Positions 8,910 to 17,991 of a stretch of 47,472 nt of DNA are shown one piece after another. Both the position numbers and the translations under genes were made by a program. This stretch comes from SUP05 sp964577715. GTDB lineage: Bacteria > Pseudomonadota > Gammaproteobacteria > PS1 > Pseudothioglobaceae. The first letter of the stretch is position 1, and each line of letters starts with the position of its first letter. The notes beneath the pieces were generated by a model. The model searched no databases. It had not been told where the DNA came from and worked only from the letters and a program-made list of their open reading frames with translations. The stretch is from assembly GCA_964577715.1 (NCBI GenBank), contig CAZOAA010000009.1:1-47472 (forward strand). The letters run 5' to 3'.

Positions 8910-8927
8910 AATTTATACCTTTTAAAG

Positions 8928-9257
8928 TTGAAAAAACAAACAAAAAAGCCAAGTAGATTATTTGGCTTTTTTTATGATTACTGGATTAGTATTATTCTTT
9001 TGGTAATTTTAACAACACTTATTCGTCAAAATTTTTTCATCAATAAGTTTCCAGCAACACTAAACGAACGACAGCAAATTATTGATCAGAATATTGCTCT
9101 CAATCAAGCATTAGAATCTAAAAACCAATCTTTAATTGTCGAATTAAATGCTGAATCAGAGTCAAATATGGAGATTTTAGAATCTCAAGCACGTTATCGA
9201 TTTGGTTTGATTAAAAATGGCGAAACATATTATCAAATCAGTAAAACCACTCAATAA
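8928..9257 (+). CDS. ftsB: Cell-division protein FtsB-like (septum formation initiator family)
   Basis: A 109-residue bitopic membrane protein with one N-terminal transmembrane segment (about 16-33) followed by a coiled-coil-prone stretch (ERQQIIDQNIALNQALESK) and a short C-terminal part ending RYRFGLIKNGETYYQI, matching the FtsB/DivIC fold. FtsB forms a complex with FtsL and FtsQ at the septum. The assignment rests strongly on its position directly upstream of ispD-ispF, the usual gammaproteobacterial order. The start is a TTG at 8928 with a weak ribosome site. Confidence 0.83.
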   Translation: MKKQTKKPSRLFGFFYDYWISIILLVILTTLIRQNFFINKFPATLNERQQIIDQNIALNQALESKNQSLIVELNAESESNMEILESQARYRFGLIKNGETYYQISKTTQ

Positions 9258-9335
9258 AACCTTAACTCTTACTTTACAGTAACTCATTATTGCTTGGGTA
9301 TAATAAATATTTATCTCATATTTTAGGGCTTATTA

Positions 9336-10034
9336 ATGTCAGCTGATCGTTACTACTTAATCATTCCTGCAAGTGGTATTGGTAAGCGTATGAGATCGGA
9401 CATACCCAAGCAATACTTAACGCTAAACAATGGTAACAGTGTTCTTGATCAAACATTAGAGGTGCTACTCAATATAGAAAAAATCAAAGGTTGTGTTATT
9501 GCGCTTTCAAGTGAAGACTCTTTATTTAAACAATCCCCATTCTACAACCACCCAAAAATTATAGCAAAAGCCATTGGCGGTAAAGAGCGTTTTCATTCAG
9601 TAATTTCTGCATTAAATACGCTTAGACCTTTTGCCAATGATAATGACTGGGTACTGGTACATGATGCGGCCAGACCATGTGTTAATGCCATTGAAATTAC
9701 AACCTTGATGAATGAACTCAAAAAACACCCAACTGGTGGACTACTAGCAACACCGGTTGTAGACACCATCAAACAAGCCAAGGAAAATATTGTAGAATCA
9801 ACACTAGATAGGTCCAACCTCTGGCAAGCTCAAACACCACAAATGTATCGTTTTGGTGTATTATCAGAAGCATTAAAAACTGTAATAAAAAATGACGTGA
9901 AAATTACCGATGAAGCAAGTGCTATCGAACTTTTAGGGCTAAAATCTGTCATTATTCCTTCAAGTAAAAGTAATATTAAAATCACTACACCAGAAGATCT
10001 AGCATTGGCTAATTTTTACCTAAAATCATCATGA
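9336..10034 (+). CDS. ispD: 2-C-methyl-D-erythritol 4-phosphate cytidylyltransferase
   Basis: Third step of the MEP isoprenoid pathway: CTP plus MEP to CDP-ME. 232 residues, family length. The CTP-binding glycine-rich start IIPASGIGKRMRSDIPKQY is intact, as are VLVHDAARPC and the LWQAQTPQMYRFG segment. The final four bases overlap ispF (ATGA), indicating translational coupling. The gap before it has a TATAAT at 9299 but no convincing -35, so it may be read with ftsB. Confidence 0.96.
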   Translation: MSADRYYLIIPASGIGKRMRSDIPKQYLTLNNGNSVLDQTLEVLLNIEKIKGCVIALSSEDSLFKQSPFYNHPKIIAKAIGGKERFHSVISALNTLRPFANDNDWVLVHDAARPCVNAIEITTLMNELKKHPTGGLLATPVVDTIKQAKENIVESTLDRSNLWQAQTPQMYRFGVLSEALKTVIKNDVKITDEASAIELLGLKSVIIPSSKSNIKITTPEDLALANFYLKSS

Positions 10035-10504
10035 GAATAAAAACAGGAATCGGACAAGACTCCCACGCATTTGAAACTCAAGGAGAAAAACCACTTATCT
10101 TGGGTGGCATTATTTTTGACCATTCACAAGGTCTAAAGGGTAATAGCGATGCAGATGTTATTCTTCATTCACTCACTAATGCTATTTCATCCATAACTAC
10201 TAAAAACATTTTAGGTGCCAAAGCTGACGAACTGTGCCAAAGTGGTATTACCGATAGTCGTGAATATTTGAAATTAGCACTTAATGACCTTGGTAATTGG
10301 AAGATTGAACATGTTGCAATTTCGATTGAATGCTTAGTACCAAAAATATCACCACAAATACAAGTAATGAGATCAAATATTGCTAACCTTCTCAATACCG
10401 ATATTAACAACATTGGCATTACAGCAACAACAGGAGAAGGATTAACTGCTTTTGGTAAGGGTGAAGGAATTCAGGTGCTTAGTATTATCACTCTTAGCGA
10501 ATAA
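10031..10504 (+). CDS. ispF: 2-C-methyl-D-erythritol 2,4-cyclodiphosphate synthase, divergent form
   Basis: Cyclises CDP-ME 2-phosphate to MEcPP in the MEP pathway. The 157-residue length is normal. Metal-site residues are present: D and H in GQDSHAF, and the H in DVILHSL. However, the usual GLLAHSDGD reads GLKGNSDAD, so a normally conserved active-site histidine is Asn. The usual DIGKLFPDTDP segment is replaced by NILGAKADELCQSGITDSREYL-like sequence. From memory, similar variants occur in some other bacteria; this could be a transferred or alternative subfamily member. The position after ispD supports the function. Confidence 0.88.
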   Translation: MRIKTGIGQDSHAFETQGEKPLILGGIIFDHSQGLKGNSDADVILHSLTNAISSITTKNILGAKADELCQSGITDSREYLKLALNDLGNWKIEHVAISIECLVPKISPQIQVMRSNIANLLNTDINNIGITATTGEGLTAFGKGEGIQVLSIITLSE

Positions 10505-11919
10505 TGAACAACCTAAGGTCTGTTTCTAGCTCTAGAATTCGTAATATTCACTTTATTGGTATTGGTGGTTCTGGTATGAGCGGTATTGCTGAAGTGTTAA
10601 ATAACTTAGGTTATAGTATTTCAGGTTCTGACACTAAAAGCTCAAAGACCACTCAAAGGCTAGAAAAACTAGGTTGTAAAATTACCTACCAACACCAGTC
10701 TAACAATGTCTCTGACGCGCAAGCTGTGGTTGTATCGAGCGCTATTGATATGGAAAATCCTGAGCTCATTAAAGCGCACAAGCTTAATATTCCTGTTGTA
10801 CCAAGAGCTGAGATGTTATCTGAAATTATGCGTTTTCGATTTGGAATCGCAGTGGCTGGAACACATGGAAAAACCACCACTACAAGCTTAATTGCACACA
10901 TCCTAAGTGTGGCTAAACTTGATCCAACATACATCATTGGTGGCATACTTAATTCTAGTGGCATTAATGCTAAATTAGGAGAAAGCGACTATCTTATTGC
11001 TGAATCTGACGAGTCTGACGCATCTTTTCTACACTTACAACCAATGCTTAGTGTGATTACTAATATTGACCAAGACCACATGAGCACTTATGGAGGCGAC
11101 TATCAAAATCTAAAAGATGCTTTTATTAGTTTTACCTCTAATCTACCTTTTTATGGCGCTTGTATTTTATGTATGGAAGATGCTGGCGTGGCAGATATAG
11201 CCAATAACATCCACCGACCTTTAGTCACTTATGGCTTTAATACTGGTGTCGATATACAAGCAAAAAATATACAGCAACAAGGCATGCAAATGCACTTTGA
11301 TGTGGTATGTGATAAATACGATAAAACGTTTTTAGTTAAACTAAATCTAATCGGCAGACATAATATCTTAAATACATTAGCTGCAATCGGTATTGCTTGT
11401 GAATTAAAAATTAAGACCAGTATTATTCAAAGTGCCTTAGAGAGTTTTTCAGGTGTTGCACGTCGACTCGATCATCACGGCACGCTTAATATTAACAAAC
11501 ATCAAGTTTTGTTGTTTGATGATTACGGTCATCACCCTAATGAGATTAGTGCAGTATTTGAAAGCTTAAAAAATACTTATCAAGATAGGCGGTTAGTGGT
11601 TATTTTTCAACCGCATCGCTATTCGCGAACACGCGACCTATTTGATGATTTCTCTCGAGTACTTTCTCAAGCAGATGCACTGATTCTATTAGAAATATAC
11701 CCAGCCAATGAAAAAAGCATTGCTCGCATTAGCTCTAGTTCACTGGCTAGTGCAATTCGCAAACGTTCATCATTAGACCCTATTGTTGTAAAAAATAAAG
11801 AAGAAATTACAAATGCACTACCCAATGTAGTCAAAAATAATGATGTCTTACTTACTTTAGGTGCTGGAGACATTCACACAATTCCAAAATTATTAATAGA
11901 TCAATATGCTCACTCATAA
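10504..11919 (+). CDS. murC: UDP-N-acetylmuramate--L-alanine ligase MurC
   Basis: Adds L-Ala to UDP-MurNAc in cytoplasmic peptidoglycan precursor synthesis. 471 residues, typical length. The N-terminal Rossmann motif HFIGIGGSGMSGIAEVL, the ATP loop AGTHGKTTTTSLI, ESDESDASF and the C-terminal FQPHRYSRTRDLFDDF are visible. It begins at the ispF stop (one-base overlap) and its end overlaps murB by 14 bases, so it is part of one long run from ftsB or ispD to ftsQ. Confidence 0.97.
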   Translation: MNNLRSVSSSRIRNIHFIGIGGSGMSGIAEVLNNLGYSISGSDTKSSKTTQRLEKLGCKITYQHQSNNVSDAQAVVVSSAIDMENPELIKAHKLNIPVVPRAEMLSEIMRFRFGIAVAGTHGKTTTTSLIAHILSVAKLDPTYIIGGILNSSGINAKLGESDYLIAESDESDASFLHLQPMLSVITNIDQDHMSTYGGDYQNLKDAFISFTSNLPFYGACILCMEDAGVADIANNIHRPLVTYGFNTGVDIQAKNIQQQGMQMHFDVVCDKYDKTFLVKLNLIGRHNILNTLAAIGIACELKIKTSIIQSALESFSGVARRLDHHGTLNINKHQVLLFDDYGHHPNEISAVFESLKNTYQDRRLVVIFQPHRYSRTRDLFDDFSRVLSQADALILLEIYPANEKSIARISSSSLASAIRKRSSLDPIVVKNKEEITNALPNVVKNNDVLLTLGAGDIHTIPKLLIDQYAHS

Positions 11920-12739
11920 TGAGTCCATGAGTCAATATTGCTCGCTTAGGGCTGGTGGTCTAGCACAAACTTTTTTCACGCCAGAGTCGATTGACGACTT
12001 ATCTGCTTTTTTACAAAATAATCAAAAACCTATATTAATACTCGGTTTAGGAAGTAATCTACTAGTACGTGATCGCGGTTTTGATGGGGTGGTTATTAAA
12101 CTTAACAACCTTAATACAATCAATATAAAAGATAATGATATTCATGCTGATGCGGGGGCTACACTAGCAAAAGTTTCTAGATTTTGTGAGACTCAAAAAC
12201 TATTTGGAGCTGAATTTTTAAACGCCATTCCTGGTAGTATTGGTGGTGCGCTATCAATGAATGCAGGTGCTTTTGGAAGTGAAATTTGGGACTTTGTTAA
12301 AAGTGTAACCACCATTAATTCCTTTGGTTCTGTATTTCATCGAAATAAAAAAGATTTTAAAATTGGTTACCGACAGGTCATTGCTAAAAACACAGATGAA
12401 TATTTTATTGGTGCAACTTTAAAATTTAACCAAACCACTAAACAGCACAATATTAAAAAACTTCTAGAAAAACGTAATCTATTACAACCTATTGGTCTGC
12501 CTAGTTGTGGCAGTGTATTTAAAAATCCAACTGGACACCATGCTGCTGAATTAATTGAAAAAAGTAATCTAAAAAACCATTGCATTGGTGGTGCATGCGT
12601 TTCTGATAAACACGCTAATTTTATTATTAATAAGAACAATGCAAGTGCCACAGATATTGAAAATTTAATTTTGCATATTCAACAAACCGTAAAATCTAAG
12701 TTTGATATCAACTTAGAAATAGAAGTGAGAATTGTATGA
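11906..12739 (+). CDS. murB: UDP-N-acetylenolpyruvoylglucosamine reductase MurB
   Basis: FAD/NADPH enzyme reducing UDP-GlcNAc-enolpyruvate to UDP-MurNAc. 277 residues, on the short side. The FAD-binding ILGLGSNLLVRDRGFDGVVI, PGSIGGALSMNAGAFG, the catalytic serine region PSCGSVFKNP and the C-terminal glutamate-containing INLEIEVRIV are present. The start overlaps murC by 14 bases and the end overlaps ddl by 4 bases (ATGA). Confidence 0.96.
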   Translation: MLTHNESMSQYCSLRAGGLAQTFFTPESIDDLSAFLQNNQKPILILGLGSNLLVRDRGFDGVVIKLNNLNTINIKDNDIHADAGATLAKVSRFCETQKLFGAEFLNAIPGSIGGALSMNAGAFGSEIWDFVKSVTTINSFGSVFHRNKKDFKIGYRQVIAKNTDEYFIGATLKFNQTTKQHNIKKLLEKRNLLQPIGLPSCGSVFKNPTGHHAAELIEKSNLKNHCIGGACVSDKHANFIINKNNASATDIENLILHIQQTVKSKFDINLEIEVRIV

Positions 12740-13614
12740 TTGCAGTATTAATGGGTGGAAACTCTGCCGAAAGACAAGTGTCCTTACAAAGTGGTGAAGC
12801 TGTATATAACGCCCTTAAAGCACAAAAGATTGACTGTTTTAAATTTGATTGGAACGGTGATAATTTAACTGATCTTTGGTCACAATCATTTGATAAGGCT
12901 TTTATTGTGCTTCATGGTCGTGGTGGTGAAGACGGTTATATTCAACAACAACTAAAAAATAGAAATATTACCTATACAGGATCTAATGCTAACGCTTCAC
13001 AGCAATGCATGAATAAATCCACTACAAAAATTATTTGGGCACAAAATAATTTGCCGCTAGCGCCCTCAGTTGTTGCCAACTTTAATCAAACACCTCCTCA
13101 AATCAACTTTCCGCTACCTTGGGCAGTAAAGCCAACACTAGAAGGTTCTAGTATTGGTATTAGTAAAGTCCTTGACAAATCGCAATTAAATAAAGCATTG
13201 GAATTAGCTTGGAAATACGACAAAGAGGCATTAATTGAACAGTGGATTGAAGGAAATGAATACACAGTCTCTATACTAAATAATAAAACATTGCCCGCTA
13301 TTAAAATTATTTCTAATCATGAATTTTATGACTATGAATCTAAATACCATAGTGATGATACACAATACCTTTGCCCGTGCGGACTCTCACAAGCCGATGA
13401 GAAAAACTTACAAACAATTGCCTTAAAAGCCTTCAAGGCAATGAGTGCCGACAATTGGGGTAGGGTTGACTTTATTATTGACAAAAACCATAAAATTTAT
13501 TTATTAGAAATCAATACTGTTCCAGGCATGACGTCTCATTCATTAATGCCAATGGCAGCAAAGGCTTCTGGAATGAACTTCAATGAATTAGTGCTTAATA
13601 TACTCAATGGCTAA
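12736..13614 (+). CDS. ddl: D-alanine--D-alanine ligase
   Basis: ATP-grasp enzyme making D-Ala-D-Ala for the peptidoglycan stem peptide. 292 residues. The N-terminal VLMGGNSAERQVSLQSG, FIVLHGRGGEDGYIQ, the ATP-grasp segment WAVKPTLEGSSIGISKV and the C-terminal LLEINTVPGMTSHSLMP fit the DdlB type. It overlaps murB by 4 bases and ftsQ by 8 bases, in the standard murC-murB-ddl-ftsQ order. Confidence 0.97.
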   Translation: MIAVLMGGNSAERQVSLQSGEAVYNALKAQKIDCFKFDWNGDNLTDLWSQSFDKAFIVLHGRGGEDGYIQQQLKNRNITYTGSNANASQQCMNKSTTKIIWAQNNLPLAPSVVANFNQTPPQINFPLPWAVKPTLEGSSIGISKVLDKSQLNKALELAWKYDKEALIEQWIEGNEYTVSILNNKTLPAIKIISNHEFYDYESKYHSDDTQYLCPCGLSQADEKNLQTIALKAFKAMSADNWGRVDFIIDKNHKIYLLEINTVPGMTSHSLMPMAAKASGMNFNELVLNILNG

Positions 13615-14365
13615 AAGAACTCGAGGCAATAAACACAAAAAAAGCCTTAAGCAATTACTAATGCCAATTGCAAAGGCATTGCCTTTTTTTATTGCACTAA
13701 TATTTATAGTTGTCAGGATATTAGAATCTAACCCTACCGAATTTTTAGACGTTAATATTACTTGGGAAATTGATGAAAATCTACCGATTGCTCAAAAAGC
13801 ATTACTTAACAAGATTGATCCACTTATCAAAGATAAATATCAACTCGATTTACATCAAATAAAAACAAGCCTCGAACAAGAGCCTTGGGTCGCAAAAGCA
13901 CATATTGAGCGCCTACTTTGGAATTCTATCCGCATAACAATTGAACAACAACAAGTGGCAATGCGTTGGAAAAATAAACAAGGCTGTCAACCTAATCAAT
14001 CTGATACGCCTTGTTCTGGATACATATCAGAAAATGGCGAATTGTTCATTCCAAAAAACCCGATAGAATCTGATGCTGTTTTAGCTATTTCAAGCAAAGA
14101 CAAGCAGGCTATTTCTAAATTGTATCAAGATTACAAACATTATCAATCTCTGATTGAGCCAATGAAAATTAAAGAAATTTCAAGAACTAACATTGATCAA
14201 TTAACCATTGAGCCTAGTGTTAAAGTTATTCTTGGATATCAAATTCAAGATGAAAGATTAATTAACTTTAAAAAAATTTATAAAAAACTCAAAAAAGAAA
14301 ACTCAAAAGTTAAACGAGCGACTTTTGATATGCGCTACCCAAAGGGGTTTACGCTGAGTTATTAG
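13607..14365 (+). CDS. ftsQ: Cell-division protein FtsQ
   Basis: A 252-residue bitopic inner-membrane divisome protein: a basic cytoplasmic tail (RTRGNKHKKS), one transmembrane segment (about 23-42), then a POTRA-like region (LDLHQIKTSLEQEPWVAKAHIERLLWNSIRI, quoted here as a span of residues 84-114) and the FtsQ/DivIB domain. Sequence conservation is modest and the call rests partly on its place after ddl. ftsA and ftsZ, which usually follow, are absent: the next gene is on the opposite strand and overlaps the 3' end by 17 bases. Confidence 0.88.
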   Translation: MAKRTRGNKHKKSLKQLLMPIAKALPFFIALIFIVVRILESNPTEFLDVNITWEIDENLPIAQKALLNKIDPLIKDKYQLDLHQIKTSLEQEPWVAKAHIERLLWNSIRITIEQQQVAMRWKNKQGCQPNQSDTPCSGYISENGELFIPKNPIESDAVLAISSKDKQAISKLYQDYKHYQSLIEPMKIKEISRTNIDQLTIEPSVKVILGYQIQDERLINFKKIYKKLKKENSKVKRATFDMRYPKGFTLSY

Positions 14366-15038
14366 TTGTTATTAATTGATAGCACAATGCAAGTGTAACC
14401 GAAGTCCAATAAAACATAACAACCCTAACAGCCCACTCCAATGTTGGACCCAAACCAACAGAACTGACAATCCCAGCAACTAGCATTGTAATGAGTGCTG
14501 GCAAAATCACTTGCAAGAAAAATAAATTTAAATGGGTTGGGAAGGACAGCCCCCACTTGTATTTTGATGGCTGATCAAGGGCAATGTTAATAAAATTAAG
14601 CGTGATGGGTATGAGTAAAAAATACATAATCAATTGTAGAATCGCTAATTTTGTAAGCATTACTGGAATCATGGTTGCCAATCCAATAAGTAAAGTTAAT
14701 GCGACAAAACGAACAATTTTATTAAAATTCAAAACTGGCATCAAACCAGAAACAGAACCCTGCCCTAGCATTACTAAACGATACATATTGATTGATACTG
14801 TTAAGTAACCATAAAAAAACAACACTAGATAGATCATCGCGTTATCTGGCAACTGGACATTGGTGACCTTTTCAGCATTAAAAACCTGCTCCATCAATAT
14901 CATTAAATCTGGCAATATTAATACAAACGGGGTGCAAATTATTGCTGGAAAAATAGAAATTTCCAATATTTTTTTCCAATGCGTTAATACAAAAGCAAAG
15001 CCAGCTAAAATGATCTTGTTAATAGGTAATACGTTCAT
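14349..15038 (-). CDS. Multipass membrane protein of unknown function
   Basis: A 229-residue hydrophobic protein with about six predicted membrane segments; not recognised. Composition and segment spacing vaguely resemble YciC-like membrane proteins, but there is no defining motif. It follows mltD on the minus strand with a 13-base gap and may be co-transcribed with it. Its 3' end overlaps the end of ftsQ by 17 bases in a convergent arrangement. Confidence 0.75.
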   Translation of the reverse strand: MNVLPINKIILAGFAFVLTHWKKILEISIFPAIICTPFVLILPDLMILMEQVFNAEKVTNVQLPDNAMIYLVLFFYGYLTVSINMYRLVMLGQGSVSGLMPVLNFNKIVRFVALTLLIGLATMIPVMLTKLAILQLIMYFLLIPITLNFINIALDQPSKYKWGLSFPTHLNLFFLQVILPALITMLVAGIVSSVGLGPTLEWAVRVVMFYWTSVTLALCYQLITTNNSA

Positions 15039-15051
15039 ATTATTTGAATAC

Positions 15052-16620
15052 TTATTTCATCTTAGAGTTAATTACATTAACAATAATTTTTAACTTTTGC
15101 CCTATCTGCAATGGTTTTTTAGCATCAAGCTTATTCCACGATTTAAGATCGTTCACACTAACGTTGAACTTGGCCGCAATACTTGATAAATTATCGCCTC
15201 TTTTAACTCGATAATTGATCTTTCTGCTAATATCCACACCTGTATTAACTACCTTTGATAAATCTTCTGCCTTTGATGTAGATGGGCGCCAAATAGCCAG
15301 TTTTTTCCCTATTTGTAATGGTTCACGATGGTTAAGATGATTCCACTTAATAATTGATTTAATATCAGTATTATATTTATTGGCAATTTTCCATAAACTG
15401 TCTCCACTACTCACGATGTGAATAACTTTAACACCGTTCTTTTTAACGTTCATTCTACGTTTTTCTCTTTGGTCTTCAGATAGAGAGTAATAATTATCAG
15501 ACCTCTGCGCAATCGGTACAATTAAATATTTACCCACTCTAATCGTATTATTGTTCAAATCATTCACGCTTTTAATTTGCTCAATGGTAGTTTTGAATTT
15601 TTTTGCTAAATAACTCAAGCTATCGCCAGGCTTTATCTTGTGACGCAACCAGCGCATTCTGCCTTTTTTTGGATGAGAATCTAGATTTTTTTTAAATTCA
15701 GCAATGCGATCAATAGGTAGTAATAGTGCATAAGATCCAGTACTTGGCGTTGCCCAACGTTTTAAACCAGGATTTAGTGAATACAGCTCATCTGCACTTA
15801 ATCCTGTCCATTCAGCAATAAGTGCTGAATCAAACTGTGAATCTAATATAACCGAACCTACCTGAGGTTGATTGTCGATTGGTGTAATATGTTGGTTATA
15901 CAAAGTAGGATTTTTTATTAACTCTGCAACGGCCAATAATCTTGGCACATACCCTTTAGTCTCAGCTGGCAAATCTAGATGCCAAAAATCTGCCTTCTTG
16001 CCCAACTTTTTATTTTTTCGTACTGCCTTTTGCACCCTGCCTGGGCCCGAATTATATGCCGCAATTGCCAAGAGCCAATCACCTTTAAAAAGTTTATTAA
16101 GATTAGTTAAATATTTAACTGCTGCTTTAGTTGAAGCCACAACATCACGCCTGCCGTCATACCACCAATTGTCCTTTAAACCATATAGTCGGCCTGTAGA
16201 AGGAATGAATTGCCACAAACCTGATGCAGTACCATGAGAATAAGAAAAAGGATAATAAGCCGATTCTACAATTGGCAATAAGGCAATCTCGATAGGCAAG
16301 CCTGCTTTTTCAACTTCTTTAGTAACCAAATATAAATACGGTTTTGCACGTTTAGTAACCCGTGTTAGATAATCAGGATTTTTCTTAAACCAATCAATAT
16401 GCCAATACAATTTTTTTTGGCTCGGTGCACTTAATGTATAACGATTAACAATATATTGCCAAAGATCTTTTTCAATAACAGGTTTAATATTTTTTTCGAC
16501 ATTAACAGCTTCTATTTTACTATCTGCACCAACTGTAGCCGCCGTTGTACCTTCACAAGCACTCAGCAATAAAAAAGATAAATAAATGAAATATTTTACG
16601 ATTTTGAACCACCTGCACAT
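15052..16620 (-). CDS. mltD: Membrane-bound lytic murein transglycosylase D with three LysM domains
   Basis: Cleaves the MurNAc-GlcNAc bond with formation of 1,6-anhydroMurNAc. 522 residues. The N-terminal lipobox LLSAC (Cys22) indicates a lipoprotein. The SLT domain has the catalytic glutamate E119 (LPIVESAYYP), followed by GLWQFIPSTGRLYGL and AIAAYNSGPGRVQKA. Three LysM peptidoglycan-binding repeats lie at about 327-369, 401-444 and 470-513. The first codons overlap the end of the bolA-like gene by 25 bases. Confidence 0.96.
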   Translation of the reverse strand: MCRWFKIVKYFIYLSFLLLSACEGTTAATVGADSKIEAVNVEKNIKPVIEKDLWQYIVNRYTLSAPSQKKLYWHIDWFKKNPDYLTRVTKRAKPYLYLVTKEVEKAGLPIEIALLPIVESAYYPFSYSHGTASGLWQFIPSTGRLYGLKDNWWYDGRRDVVASTKAAVKYLTNLNKLFKGDWLLAIAAYNSGPGRVQKAVRKNKKLGKKADFWHLDLPAETKGYVPRLLAVAELIKNPTLYNQHITPIDNQPQVGSVILDSQFDSALIAEWTGLSADELYSLNPGLKRWATPSTGSYALLLPIDRIAEFKKNLDSHPKKGRMRWLRHKIKPGDSLSYLAKKFKTTIEQIKSVNDLNNNTIRVGKYLIVPIAQRSDNYYSLSEDQREKRRMNVKKNGVKVIHIVSSGDSLWKIANKYNTDIKSIIKWNHLNHREPLQIGKKLAIWRPSTSKAEDLSKVVNTGVDISRKINYRVKRGDNLSSIAAKFNVSVNDLKSWNKLDAKKPLQIGQKLKIIVNVINSKMK

Positions 16621-16904
16621 TTGGGAGAATCGGGTGCTGTTTTTTTAAGAGCCCACTCATCAGGCGTATAAGTATGCATCGCCAATGCATGAATATCTTT
16701 TAACTCTTCGGTAAACAGTTTGTTAATAAAACGATGTCGATCAATGAGTTTTAAATCCTTAAAGTTTTCACTCACCACTATTAATTTAAAATGAGATTCG
16801 CTCGCAGGGCCTGAGTGTTGGTGTGATTCATTAATCACTTCAAGATGTGTTGGATTAAGCGATGTTTCTAATTGTTGTTTTAAGTGTTGCTCCATCTCAC
16901 TCAT
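16596..16904 (-). CDS. bolA: BolA family protein
   Basis: A 102-residue BolA-type protein with the class II KH-like fold; such proteins bind monothiol glutaredoxins or act as DNA-binding regulators in stress and iron-sulfur metabolism. Visible are the conserved SHFKLIVVSENFKDLKLIDRHR core (residues about 45-66) and the invariant His in IHALAMHTYTP. The ATG at 16904 was chosen because a strong GGAGG precedes it; longer in-frame starts lie inside the upstream gene. It overlaps the reductase gene upstream by 8 bases and mltD downstream by 25. Confidence 0.93.
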   Translation of the reverse strand: MSEMEQHLKQQLETSLNPTHLEVINESHQHSGPASESHFKLIVVSENFKDLKLIDRHRFINKLFTEELKDIHALAMHTYTPDEWALKKTAPDSPKCAGGSKS

Positions 16905-17910
16905 TATCACCTCCAGAAAAAGCAAACTCAAATGCATCTGAAAAAAAGTTATCTTTGATCATACCCTGTTCTACAAAAGTATCGGCAACACTTTTAACCA
17001 TTACTGGCGGTCCACAAGCATAGATCTCATAACCTGTTAAATCGTCAAAATCTCCCAAAACACTCTCGTGCACATATCCTCTCTTACCCTGCCATTCGTT
17101 ATTAGGTTCAGATAATACAGGTACAAAATGAATATTACTATGTTCATTATCCCACTCTTGTGGCAAATTCATATATAAATCCACCTCATCTCTAACGCCC
17201 CAATATATATAAATTTGACGCTCAAGACTACCTTCAATAGCATGCTCAACAATCGCTTTTATTGGGCCAAAACCCGTACCACCGGCCACTAAAATTACCG
17301 GCTTTTTGCTTTCTTCTCTAAAATAAAAACTACCTTTTGGGCCTTCAAGCCTAAGCAGTGACTTTTGTTTCAATTCATTAAAAATAAAGTTAGTAAATTT
17401 ACCGTCTTTAACTAAACGCACATGAAGTTCAATTAAGCCAGAATTAGCAGGTGCATTAGCAATAGAGAATGCACGTGGATCAAAATCAGGATGAATTAAA
17501 TCAATATATTGCCCTGCTAGATATTGCAAAGATTCATCGCCAGGAATTTTTAAAAATATTTGCACCACGTCATAATTAAGATGATTAATACTTTCCACCT
17601 TACAAGGTAGTGTTCTCACTTCAATATCAGCAACACTATTTAACTCACCTACCACTAATGAAATATCTGATGTAGCCCTGCATTGACACAGCAAAACCAT
17701 GCCTTCTTCGGCCTCCTCTGGTGTGATACCGTCTGGCTTTTCATCATAACTAACATCACCCTCTAATATTGTTGCCTTGCATTTACCACAAAAACCTTTT
17801 TGACAACCATAAGGAAAATTAAGTCCGTGCGCTAATGCATCATCCAAAATATGATCACTACCATCAGTCTCGAAAACCCTACCACTGACTTGATTTGTAA
17901 CTGTAAACAT
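16897..17910 (-). CDS. 2Fe-2S ferredoxin-type flavin/NAD(P)H reductase
   Basis: A 337-residue electron-transfer protein resembling CDP-6-deoxy-delta-3,4-glucoseen reductase (AscD-like) and phenol hydroxylase reductases. The N-terminal plant-type 2Fe-2S domain has ligands C36, C41, C44 and C75; then come an FAD-binding domain (RAFSIANAP) and an NAD(P)-binding domain (ILVAGGTGFGPIKAIVE, YACGPPVMV). Its partner oxygenase or acceptor is not evident in the neighbourhood. It is the first gene of a minus-strand group with bolA and mltD. Confidence 0.9.
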   Translation of the reverse strand: MFTVTNQVSGRVFETDGSDHILDDALAHGLNFPYGCQKGFCGKCKATILEGDVSYDEKPDGITPEEAEEGMVLLCQCRATSDISLVVGELNSVADIEVRTLPCKVESINHLNYDVVQIFLKIPGDESLQYLAGQYIDLIHPDFDPRAFSIANAPANSGLIELHVRLVKDGKFTNFIFNELKQKSLLRLEGPKGSFYFREESKKPVILVAGGTGFGPIKAIVEHAIEGSLERQIYIYWGVRDEVDLYMNLPQEWDNEHSNIHFVPVLSEPNNEWQGKRGYVHESVLGDFDDLTGYEIYACGPPVMVKSVADTFVEQGMIKDNFFSDAFEFAFSGGDNE

Positions 17911-17991
17911 GTGTTTTTACCTAATAATTTTGAGTAGCCAACATTATAATGCAGGTTATATCAACAAATGCTTAGTAATTAAAAGCTCTTT

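Noticed and set aside
9273..9304. Possible promoter before ispD (TTTACA and TATAAT)
   Set aside because: The spacer is 20 bases, too long for a confident call; ispD may be read from ftsB.
15872..16237. Plus-strand open frame of 121 codons within mltD
   Set aside because: Antisense to the SLT domain of mltD; no independent evidence.
16596..16937. Longer start for the BolA-like gene at 16937
   Set aside because: It would lie within the upstream gene, while a strong GGAGG precedes the ATG at 16904.
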